The notes below the pieces were generated by a model, which ran no database searches, was not told where the DNA came from, and saw only the letters and a program-made list of their open reading frames with translations. The position numbers and the translations under genes are program-made. From the NCBI GenBank assembly GCA_027485595.1, contig JAIXQT010000155.1, forward strand, positions 1-40,669: 40,669 nucleotides of DNA, written 5' to 3'. This DNA is from Pseudomonadota bacterium (GTDB lineage: Bacteria > Bdellovibrionota_C > UBA2361 > OMII01). Below, in pieces: positions 7,516-14,778 of this stretch (its first letter is position 1; each line of letters begins with the position of its first letter).

Positions 7516-8367
7516 ATGGAATGGTTTCGCATAACCCTCTCCCCTTCCTCATCACTCACCGGTGATGAACTCGATACCCTCTGCTGCACTCTCATGGAGG
7601 CAGGGGCGGCTGGCACAACCGTGGAGGCCGACCGAAGGATCTCCTGCTTCGTGAACGGAGAGAGAGACGAGGCAGATCGCTTGGCGAGCCTCGCCGCAGC
7701 GGAGGGATGTGGGGTGGTCTCTGTGGACCCCGTCAAAGAGGAGAACTGGAATCAGCAGTGCGCCGAGGTGTGGCAACCGGTCGACGCTGGCACTCTCAAG
7801 GTGCTACCCGTCGAAACGAGCGACGACGCCACTGCGACCGACCCGAACACAATTAAAATCATTCCCGGTCAAGGTTTCGGCACCGGACACCATCCAACCA
7901 CACGGATGATCCTGCAGACACTCAGCGAACGTTCTCCTGATCTCGCGAAACGCAACCTCTCAATCTTCGATCTCGGAACGGGAAGCGGAATCCTCGCTAT
8001 CGCGGCGGCCAAGGTTTTCAATCGGCCGGTCCAAGCGGTGGACAACGACCCCTATGCGATCACCAACGCCGTGGACAACGTCGCGCTCAACAATCTTTCA
8101 CACCTCATAACTCCCTCAACAACTCCGATAGAGGATCTCAAGACCCCTTTCAATCTCATCCTCGCGAACCTGTACGGTGAGGTGCTCGTCCAACTTGCGC
8201 CCGAGGTAACTCGGCTCGCGCTACCGGGGTGCATAGCTGTAATGTCCGGCATCACCGAACTTGTGCGCGATTCAGTCGTCGATACCTATACCGAGAACCA
8301 TGGTTGGGTATTGGATGAAGAGAAGAGCGAGAACGGGTGGCACTGCGTGACCCTTACCCGTCCCTAA
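7516..8367 (+). CDS. prmA: ribosomal protein L11 methyltransferase
   Basis: The 283-residue protein has the PrmA layout: an N-terminal L11-recognition domain (about 1-115) and a class I SAM-dependent methyltransferase domain. Motifs are PGQGFGTGHHPTTRMIL, SIFDLGTGSGILAIAA (SAM-binding motif I), VQAVDNDPYAITNAVDN and LILANLYGEVL (the usual NILA region). It methylates ribosomal protein L11. The frame is open from 7453, but that stretch codes through the trxA terminator hairpin, so the ATG at 7516 (MEWFRITLSP) is chosen; its ribosome site is weak. The same-strand neighbour trxA is separated by the terminator, so prmA needs its own promoter or read-through. Confidence 0.93.
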   Translation: MEWFRITLSPSSSLTGDELDTLCCTLMEAGAAGTTVEADRRISCFVNGERDEADRLASLAAAEGCGVVSVDPVKEENWNQQCAEVWQPVDAGTLKVLPVETSDDATATDPNTIKIIPGQGFGTGHHPTTRMILQTLSERSPDLAKRNLSIFDLGTGSGILAIAAAKVFNRPVQAVDNDPYAITNAVDNVALNNLSHLITPSTTPIEDLKTPFNLILANLYGEVLVQLAPEVTRLALPGCIAVMSGITELVRDSVVDTYTENHGWVLDEEKSENGWHCVTLTRP

Positions 8368-8378
8368 CGGTGAAGGTC

Positions 8379-8397
8379 GAGGAATCCTCTATTCCTC
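8379..8397 (+). terminator. hairpin after prmA
   Basis: A perfect 7-bp stem, gaggaat (8379-8385) and attcctc (8391-8397), loop cctct, lies 11 nt after the prmA stop. No T-run follows, so termination is uncertain. Confidence 0.4.
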
Positions 8398-8449
8398 CGT
8401 CTTAGTGCCGGCCACCCCTGGGAGTTTTAATCTCACCCGTTACCTAAAC

Positions 8450-8548
8450 ACGTGAACGTGCTCGTGCGCGTAAACGTGAACGCACCCCAAAACCTTAAGG
8501 CTCTCAGATCGGGCACGTTTACGTTCAGGTGCACGTGCACGTTCACGT
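8450..8548. repeat. large imperfect palindrome built from ACGTGAAC / ACGTTTACG cores
   Basis: The outer arms acgtgaacgtgc (8450-8461) and gcacgttcacgt (8537-8548) pair perfectly over 12 bp. After one mismatch cgtgc (8463-8467) pairs with gcacg (8531-8535), and further in cgtaaacgt (8469-8477) pairs with acgtttacg (8515-8523). The whole 99 bases can form one long interrupted hairpin. Related cores recur at 39697-39729, so it looks like a dispersed intergenic element rather than a gene-specific site. Confidence 0.8.
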
Positions 8549-8689
8549 AGTAAGGTGCGGGCTTGGCCTCTTCTCCCCCGTAGCCGAGTGATTCCTCTTG
8601 CCTGTTTCACCGGTGGAGTGGTTATCTAAGAGTGAGGGAACGAGGGAGCGAAAGGCCCCCTACCCGCACGAACACACTACAAGAGATCT

Positions 8690-9721
8690 ATGAAAGCGAT
8701 ATTCTTTGAGCAGCACGGAGAGATTGAGAAACTTAAGTACGCTGACATTCCCCAACCGGAACCAAAACCAGGGGAGGCGCTCGTTCGTGTTAAAGCGGTC
8801 GCGTTAAACCATCTCGACATCTGGGTGCGACGGGGCTGGAAGGGACTGAACGTTGAGATGCCACACATCAGCGGCTCTGACGTGGCCGGCGAGATAGTCG
8901 CGGTCAACACGGCGGGAACCACATGGGTCCCTGGCACTCGAGTCATCGTTAATCCAGGAATCATAACCTCTGACGATGAATGGACCCGGAAGGGAGAGGA
9001 TAGCCTAAGCCCCGGATTTAAGATCCTTGGCGAGCACGTGCGTGGTGGATTGGCTGAATACGTGTGCGTTCCCGCTACGAACCTCTATCGGCTGCCCGAC
9101 TCCGTATCGTTTGAGGATGGCGCGGCACCACTCCTCGTTGGCCTTACCTGCTGGCGCATGCTCTTCAAGCGAGCGAATCTCCGTCCTGGCGAGACCGTGC
9201 TCGTGGTAGGATCCGGCGGTGGCGTTAACTCTCTCTCGATCCTTCTCGCGAAGGCTGCGGGTGCGAACGTGATCGCGCTTTCCTCATCTCCAGAGAAACT
9301 AGAGAAGGCGATGGCGCTCGGCGCTTCATCTGTCATCGACTACACAACCCATCAGGATTGGCCAGCTGAGGTTCTTAAACTCACGAAGGGGCGCGGCGTT
9401 GATGTGGTAGTAGATAACGTTGGTTCTAAGACCTTCCCGAAGAGCCTCCGCAGCGTAGCCCGCGGTGGGCGTATCGTGACCGTTGGAAACACCAAGGGAT
9501 ACGAGCTCTCCTTCGACAATCGCCTTCTCTTTACGAAGCAGGTGTCGCTCATCGGCTCAACGATGGGCAGCCGTTCGGATTTCACGGAAGCGATGGAGTT
9601 CATCTTCCAGCACAAGATTCGTATTCCTATCGACACGGTGGCGCCACTCTCCGAGGGGATCAAGATGATCAAGCGTCTCGAGGATGGACAGCAGTTTGGG
9701 AAGATTGTGTTGAAGCCGTAG
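8690..9721 (+). CDS. MDR-superfamily NAD(P)H:quinone-reductase-like oxidoreductase
   Basis: The 343-residue protein is a zinc-type alcohol-dehydrogenase relative. The N-terminal GroES-like half includes VKAVALNHLDIWVRRG and PHISGSDVAGEIVAVN; the Rossmann half has ETVLVVGSGGGVNSLSILLAKAAGANVIALSSS and VDVVVDNVGSKTFPKSLRSVARGGRIVTVGNT. In relatives with this layout the segment after NPG holds four cysteines for a structural zinc; here it reads NPGIITSDDEWTRKGEDSLSPGFKILGEH with no cysteine, so the structural zinc is absent. It probably reduces quinones or activated alkenes with NADPH in the cytoplasm; the substrate is unknown. It stands alone on the plus strand and is convergent with the flavoprotein gene at 9816. 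Confidence 0.88.
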   Translation: MKAIFFEQHGEIEKLKYADIPQPEPKPGEALVRVKAVALNHLDIWVRRGWKGLNVEMPHISGSDVAGEIVAVNTAGTTWVPGTRVIVNPGIITSDDEWTRKGEDSLSPGFKILGEHVRGGLAEYVCVPATNLYRLPDSVSFEDGAAPLLVGLTCWRMLFKRANLRPGETVLVVGSGGGVNSLSILLAKAAGANVIALSSSPEKLEKAMALGASSVIDYTTHQDWPAEVLKLTKGRGVDVVVDNVGSKTFPKSLRSVARGGRIVTVGNTKGYELSFDNRLLFTKQVSLIGSTMGSRSDFTEAMEFIFQHKIRIPIDTVAPLSEGIKMIKRLEDGQQFGKIVLKP

Positions 9722-9815
9722 GCGGCTTGTCGCAAAGGGGCGAAGACGAGGACGTGGAACGAAGTACGGAACCCGTGGTCGTTTCACCTGTATCGTCAAC
9801 GGAGCTCGTCATCGT

Positions 9816-11300
9816 CTACGAAGTACGTTCTCCCTGCGCGAGCATCACTCGCTCGACATCAAGCTCACGAGCATCAACCGCCCCAGTCTCACCTAACGCC
9901 TCAGCGATAGGTTTCAAGAGTTCTCGCCACCCTGGTGTCGTGTGTAGCGCGAGGGAGCCAAACACGAGGTCCTCCAGCGAAGTCACAAGATCACTCGCGA
10001 CCGCGAGCGCGATCTCACCGCGAAGCACTCCGGGACATACCTCCTCAAAAGCTCTCTCCATATCTGGAATATATCGCACCCGCCCTTGCCATCGCGTGAG
10101 AACAGCGGCGATAACGCTCTCAGAGACACCAGCGCCCCGAGCGTATCGAATGAAGCTCTCTCGCTCGGATCCACGCCACTCTCCCGGCAAGGGACGTCTC
10201 ACCCGCCGAGACACACCATCGCTCTCAACGAACGCAAGGGTTTTCTTGATCACCGTCAAAACGTTCCAAGGAGCGGATTCGTGAGGGAGGAGTATCCCGC
10301 GGCGATTTTCGACGCTCACGCCTGGACCATACACAGCGCCCGCGCGCCGGCGACTAAGCTCACCTCTCATCGTATATCCGGCCACCTCACAAGCATGGCG
10401 AGCGAGATTCGAAAGGGTATCATGGTCAGCGCGCCCTCCCACTTCGAGGAGGGAGACCTCGACTATTCCTGGCTGCAATTCACACACCGTGCCGAAGCTC
10501 TCATCGGGGAGCTCAACAAGCCGCGAGCGACCCACATCAACATCCCCCTCGACTGAGCACACAACGACCACATGAGGCCGACTCACCGGGACTATTTTGG
10601 TTATCGGCGTGCCGATCCGACTCGCCAGCGGTTGAGAGAATGTTGGGTCGACAAAGAGCCCACCCCCACGAATGACCACCTGCTCGTCTGATAGGAGGTC
10701 TCGCACCGCGACACGAAAGGTGCCGCTTTCGACATCTCGCTCCACGAAACCTGGGGTCGTAGCGCACATGACGAACACACCCTCTTGTCGGGCCGCGAGA
10801 GTGAGTTCGCGAATAAGCACGCGTTCATCCATATCGGGGAGATCGAATTGCCCATCCGCGTGCGTGAGCGCGCTCGCTATCGAGCGGAGTGAGCGCGACG
10901 CGAGGCGAGCCCCGAGCCCCCGAAACGTTGAGAGGTCGCACAGTATCCCACGCGCCAAGTGCGGGGCGAATGAGGTTACAGCCTGCCGCAGGGTCCGCGC
11001 TCCTCTGACGAGAGCCCACGGCGCTCGTGAGAGCTCTCTCAGGATACTCTCCCGCCACGAGCACCCGTGGTCACCGGGGTATCCCGGTTCAATCACAAGA
11101 ACTTGAGCGCCCTCAAGGGCCGCTTCCCGCGCCACTGCGATACCTGAGAGGCCACATCCAAAGACAACGAGATCAAAGCGGTGTCCACCCTCCATGAGTC
11201 GGAAAGCTTCCTTTCGACTCAGCAGGTTGCTGAACGGTTTTTCGTTTCCTTGAGTATTCGCCTCTTCAGAGGAGTAGAGCGAGAGCCAGGAGCTACTCAT
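9816..11300 (-). CDS. divergent FAD-dependent glycerol-3-phosphate-dehydrogenase-like protein
   Basis: This 494-residue protein has a dinucleotide-binding start, FDLVVFGCGLSGIAVAREAALEGAQVLVIE (GCGLSG at residues 48-53), as in the DAO/GlpA-GlpD family. The C-terminal domain also fits: IRYARGAG followed by EIALAVASDLVTSLEDLVFGSLALHTTPGW, the GlpA/D helical domain. In between it diverges: the serine-rich segment after the first fold (SGTSSRSSKLIHGGLRYL in GlpD) is replaced by DHGCSWRESILRELS, so the usual flavin and substrate contacts are altered. The ATG at 11300 is preferred over one at 11327 because it overlaps the previous stop (ATGAGTAG). It is the last gene of the purH-purD operon. True G3P oxidation is doubtful; another hydroxy- or amino-acid oxidation is possible. 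Confidence 0.75.
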   Translation of the reverse strand: MSSSWLSLYSSEEANTQGNEKPFSNLLSRKEAFRLMEGGHRFDLVVFGCGLSGIAVAREAALEGAQVLVIEPGYPGDHGCSWRESILRELSRAPWALVRGARTLRQAVTSFAPHLARGILCDLSTFRGLGARLASRSLRSIASALTHADGQFDLPDMDERVLIRELTLAARQEGVFVMCATTPGFVERDVESGTFRVAVRDLLSDEQVVIRGGGLFVDPTFSQPLASRIGTPITKIVPVSRPHVVVVCSVEGDVDVGRSRLVELPDESFGTVCELQPGIVEVSLLEVGGRADHDTLSNLARHACEVAGYTMRGELSRRRAGAVYGPGVSVENRRGILLPHESAPWNVLTVIKKTLAFVESDGVSRRVRRPLPGEWRGSERESFIRYARGAGVSESVIAAVLTRWQGRVRYIPDMERAFEEVCPGVLRGEIALAVASDLVTSLEDLVFGSLALHTTPGWRELLKPIAEALGETGAVDARELDVERVMLAQGERTS

Positions 11301-11625
11301 CGATTCGCACCCGCCATCGCGCTCCACCCGTAACCGTCACCTGCCACGTGCCCGCGGCGAGCCCGTTGAACACGCACTCACCCTTGGACGTTATAGGTTC
11401 CCGGCGCTCCGACGCGATGCCGTCGACATTCGCCGCGACACACTCACCGCGAGCACCTTTTGGGTCGACAAGCGACACAGTTACTCGAGAAGAATCCCGC
11501 ACAACTCGAACTCCCCGAATGAGGCCGGTCGAATCGACGACCTTGAGGTCCGCGGCTTCCGAGCGCTCCTGAATGACGAGGACTCCGAGGATACCCAGAA
11601 GAAATCCAACCAAGAATTTTATCAT
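11293..11625 (-). CDS. small exported or membrane-anchored protein, function unknown
   Basis: I do not recognise this 110-residue protein. Residues about 1-24 (MIKFLVGFLLGILGVLVIQERSEA) are a signal peptide or membrane anchor ending in a plausible cleavage site. The rest is beta-rich, with VRVVRDSSRVTVSLVDPKGARGEC and KGECVFNGLAAGTWQVTVTGGARWRVRID, the last resembling strands of small Ig-like or carboxypeptidase-regulatory-like folds. Two cysteines (in RGECVAAN and KGECVFNG) could form a disulphide outside the cytoplasm. It lies 6 bp after purD and overlaps the flavoprotein gene by 8 bp, so the three are almost certainly co-transcribed and perhaps coupled in translation. Confidence 0.75.
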   Translation of the reverse strand: MIKFLVGFLLGILGVLVIQERSEAADLKVVDSTGLIRGVRVVRDSSRVTVSLVDPKGARGECVAANVDGIASERREPITSKGECVFNGLAAGTWQVTVTGGARWRVRIDE

Positions 11626-11631
11626 CCCTCG

Positions 11632-12897
11632 CTAGCTCCCAATATCTCTGCGCACCCGACGTCCACGCAATTGAATGAGATCGACCGCTTTGTAAGCCAC
11701 ACGTCGTGATGACTCCACATCATTCCCTAATCCAACCACGCTGAGGGTGCGTCCGCCATTGGATACTAGGCGACCCTTTTCGTTCGCTGAGGTCGATGCG
11801 TGAAACACGATTGCGTCAGGAACGAGCCCCGCGAGGTCAATCCCTACGATCTCATCTCCCTTCGCCACCCCTTCGGGGTAGCCATCGGAGGCGATAACCA
11901 CACAGGTGCTGACCTCTTTTCGCCATGACAGCGTCGGCTTTTCGTTACGAACTCCAGCTATCCATTGGAAAAGCTCGGTTGGCTCACTCGTCAGACGAAC
12001 CAGGATCGCCTGACACTCCGGGTCACCAAGTCGAGTGTTATACTCAAGAACACGGATCCCTTCCGGGCGCCGCGACGGGTCGCGGGGAACCATAAGTCCC
12101 GCGTAGAGGAATCCAGAGAACGGATTCCCCCGCTTCGCCATCTCCGTAAGGATCGGCGCGGCGCACCGCTCCTGAATCCACTCAAGCTCAGCCCCAGAGA
12201 TACGGGGGGAAGGACACACGGACCCCATACCACCGGTGTTCGGGCCCTCATCGTTATCTCGCAACCGCTTGTAATCGTGCGCAGGCGCGAGCGGAATAAG
12301 GTCACGCCCGTTACAGGCGAAGATGCAACTCACCTCAACGCCATCGAGGAACTCCTCCACAACCACCCGCTCAGCGTGGAGCGGCCCGAAGAGCTGCTGA
12401 AACGCGGACTCGAATTCCGTGGCGTCGGTTACGACGAAAACGCCCTTACCCGACGCGAGACCATCAGCCTTCAACACGAGTGGAGCGCCCTTCTTGTGGC
12501 AGTAGTCACGAAGCTCACGCTCCGCGGTGAACACCTCGTACGACGCTGTTGGAACTCCTGCGGCAACCATCACCTCTTTCGCGAATGCCTTGGAGCTTTC
12601 AAGAAGCGCCGCGGCCTTTGAGGGACCAGCGATAGCTTTTCCATGAGCTTGAAAGAGATCCACGATCCCAGCCTCAAGCGCGACCTCAGGTCCAACAACC
12701 GTGAGGTCGATCCCCTTCTCTTGCACGAGTGCCAGGAGCTCGTTCACCGCCGTAGCCGCAACTGGAACAACCTCGGCGCACGTCGCGATACCGGCGTTAC
12801 CAGGCGCGCACGTCACGTGAGAAACGTGCTTCGATATCGCGAGGCGCCAGCATATGGCGTGCTCTCGCGCGCCGCTTCCAACTACAAGAACTTTCAT
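11632..12897 (-). CDS. purD: phosphoribosylamine-glycine ligase
   Basis: This 421-residue enzyme is PurD (GAR synthetase), which joins glycine to phosphoribosylamine with ATP in step two of purine synthesis. It opens with MKVLVVGSGAREHAICWRLA, the family signature, then GIDLTVVGPEVALEAGIVDLF, the ATP-grasp region PLVLKADGLASGKGVFVVTD and VVEEFLDGVEVSCIFACNG, and the metal-binding segment MGSVCP and RVLEYNTRLGDPECQAILVRL. Length is normal. It lies 12 bp downstream of purH on the same strand, a common purine arrangement. Confidence 0.98.
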   Translation of the reverse strand: MKVLVVGSGAREHAICWRLAISKHVSHVTCAPGNAGIATCAEVVPVAATAVNELLALVQEKGIDLTVVGPEVALEAGIVDLFQAHGKAIAGPSKAAALLESSKAFAKEVMVAAGVPTASYEVFTAERELRDYCHKKGAPLVLKADGLASGKGVFVVTDATEFESAFQQLFGPLHAERVVVEEFLDGVEVSCIFACNGRDLIPLAPAHDYKRLRDNDEGPNTGGMGSVCPSPRISGAELEWIQERCAAPILTEMAKRGNPFSGFLYAGLMVPRDPSRRPEGIRVLEYNTRLGDPECQAILVRLTSEPTELFQWIAGVRNEKPTLSWRKEVSTCVVIASDGYPEGVAKGDEIVGIDLAGLVPDAIVFHASTSANEKGRLVSNGGRTLSVVGLGNDVESSRRVAYKAVDLIQLRGRRVRRDIGS

Positions 12898-12909
12898 AGG
12901 AGATCCCTT

Positions 12910-14496
12910 TTAGTGTCTAAAGTGTCTGTCGCTCGCGAAAAAGAGCGAGACATTCTTCGCGCTTGCGGTCGCTTTGATCTCATCATCCTTCCGCGCTCCA
13001 GCTGGAGCTATTACACACGTTATCCCCTCGGAGGCGAGCGTCTCTACGGAATCAGGGAATGGAAAGAAGGCGTCCGAGGCGGCAAACGCGCCGTTCAGGA
13101 GGTGACCATGCGCTTTTGCCTTTGTGATAGCCAACTCTACGGAATCGATCCGGCTCATCTGTCCAGCCCCAACGCCGATAAGGAGCCCATCACGAACAAG
13201 CACGATGGCGTTCGACTTCACGTGACCAACGATACGCCACGCAAGCTCCAAGTCAGCCAGCTCCTCATCCGCTGGTGTGCGAGATGATGAGAGCGCCGCG
13301 TGCGCGATGCGGGAGCGATCGATATCGGGCTCTTGTACGAGCACTCCACCCGCCACTGTTCGCACGTCGAATCCCTTGAGCGTTGAGACATCGACTTTAA
13401 GGATTCGTAGATTCTTGCTGGTACGAAGCACATCGAGTGCGCCATCGACGAAATCAGGCGCAAGCACTAGCTCAGCGAAGTCGCCTCGAATCTCCTCAGC
13501 TGCCGCCCGATCAACGGGACGATTACACACCAGTACACCACCGAAATGACTTCGAGGATCACACTCCTTCGCTCGCTCGATCGCCTCAACAACCGATTTC
13601 CCTACCGCCACACCACATGGATTGAGGTGCTTCAGAATAGCAACGGTCGTGCGCTCGGTTGGAAGATCTGAGAGGAGTCGCAACCCCGCGTCAAGATCGA
13701 GCATATTGTTGTAGGATAACTCCTTACCTCCTAACTGTTCCCACCTCGGACCGGAAAAGAGCGTCAAGGAGTTGGAGCTAGCCTCATAGAGCGCCGCTCG
13801 TTGATGAGGATTCTCTCCGTATCGCAGGTCAGAGACCTTCGAAAGAGTAACGGTGCACTCAGCGGGAAGCTCCGCTTGCGCGAACCCTGGCTGCTCACCG
13901 GACACGAGCCCGCCAAAGTATCTGGCAATAGCTCCATCGTACTGCGAGAGGGTCGCGAAAACCTTCGCCGCCAAACGACGCCGCATCTCAAGTGAGAAAG
14001 GATCCCCATCTTTCTTCGCGGCAAGAGCATCGATGACCTCGGGATAATCAGCCGGATCGATCAGGGGAAGCACGAACGCGTGATTCTTCGCCGCGGCGCG
14101 GATCATCGTTGGACCACCAACATCCACGAGCTCGGTCATCTCCTCAGGTTTTGAGGCTTTCTCACTCTGCACATACTTGAGGAAGGGATAGAGATTGACG
14201 ATGACCACATCAATCGGACCGATCTGAGCCTCCTCCATCTGCTTCAGGTGATGCGGCTGATCTCGCCGCGCTAAGATTCCGCCATGAATCTTCGGATGGA
14301 GGGTCTTAACTCGCCCATCGAGGAGTTCCGCGAGCCCTGTATACGATTCAACCGAGGTCCAGGGGATCCTCGCTTCATCTAGTGCCTTACCGGTGCCCGA
14401 GGTTGCGAGCAAGGTGTATCCGGCACCATGAAGGGCGGCCGCTAATTCAGGGAGACCGGTTCGGTCAGAGACACTCAGAAGAGCACATTTGTTCAT
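12910..14496 (-). CDS. purH: bifunctional AICAR formyltransferase / IMP cyclohydrolase
   Basis: This 528-residue protein carries out the last two steps of IMP synthesis. The N-terminal MGS-like cyclohydrolase domain (about 1-200) shows LLSVSDRTGLPELAAAL, LLATSGTGKALDEA, GRVKTLHPKIHGGILARR and VVIVNLYPF. The formyltransferase domain has LRYGENPHQRAALYE, ILKHLNPCGVAVG (usual KHANPCG, so an Ala-to-Leu change next to the key residues) and VKSNAIVLVRDGLLIGVGAGQMSRIDSV. It heads the operon purH-purD-small exported protein-flavoprotein. Upstream, 14497-14778 contains no gene and no clear promoter. Confidence 0.98.
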   Translation of the reverse strand: MNKCALLSVSDRTGLPELAAALHGAGYTLLATSGTGKALDEARIPWTSVESYTGLAELLDGRVKTLHPKIHGGILARRDQPHHLKQMEEAQIGPIDVVIVNLYPFLKYVQSEKASKPEEMTELVDVGGPTMIRAAAKNHAFVLPLIDPADYPEVIDALAAKKDGDPFSLEMRRRLAAKVFATLSQYDGAIARYFGGLVSGEQPGFAQAELPAECTVTLSKVSDLRYGENPHQRAALYEASSNSLTLFSGPRWEQLGGKELSYNNMLDLDAGLRLLSDLPTERTTVAILKHLNPCGVAVGKSVVEAIERAKECDPRSHFGGVLVCNRPVDRAAAEEIRGDFAELVLAPDFVDGALDVLRTSKNLRILKVDVSTLKGFDVRTVAGGVLVQEPDIDRSRIAHAALSSSRTPADEELADLELAWRIVGHVKSNAIVLVRDGLLIGVGAGQMSRIDSVELAITKAKAHGHLLNGAFAASDAFFPFPDSVETLASEGITCVIAPAGARKDDEIKATASAKNVSLFFASDRHFRH

Positions 14497-14778
14497 GGGA
14501 TGATAACTCGTTAGAGACGCACGTTAGAACTGCGCCGGTAGGATACCCTGGCCCATCCTTCCTTTCCAGTGAAAGTCTGTGCTCTTTCGCGCAGTGGTCC
14601 GGCAGCCTTGCGCCCCCGATTGTGCTCGTACGTCTACACCTGCTCTTGATCGAACCGCTTCGGGGAAAGAAACCTTTCCTGCATGTGTATGCGTATGCGC
14701 ACGCCAACGAAAACAATGACTTCTCAGGCCTTACGAACCTCGCCCTGGCCCGCTATTTTCACCAACAAAACAAGGTAG

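Larger units (their letters stand above)
8368..8689. other. intergenic region with a large palindromic element
   Basis: These 322 bases carry a small hairpin after prmA (8379-8397) and the large inverted-repeat element at 8450-8548. No gene was found. A promoter for the MDR gene must lie here but is not obvious. Confidence 0.6.

Noticed and set aside
11965-12621. 218-residue plus-strand frame opposite purD
   Set aside because: Antisense to a clear enzyme gene; arises from codon bias and has no protein-like features.
14655-14720. Hairpin and tgcgta-type repeats after the PP2C gene (ggaaag/ctttcc)
   Set aside because: The stem is only six pairs, no T-run follows in the minus direction and it lies nearly 100 bases past the stop.
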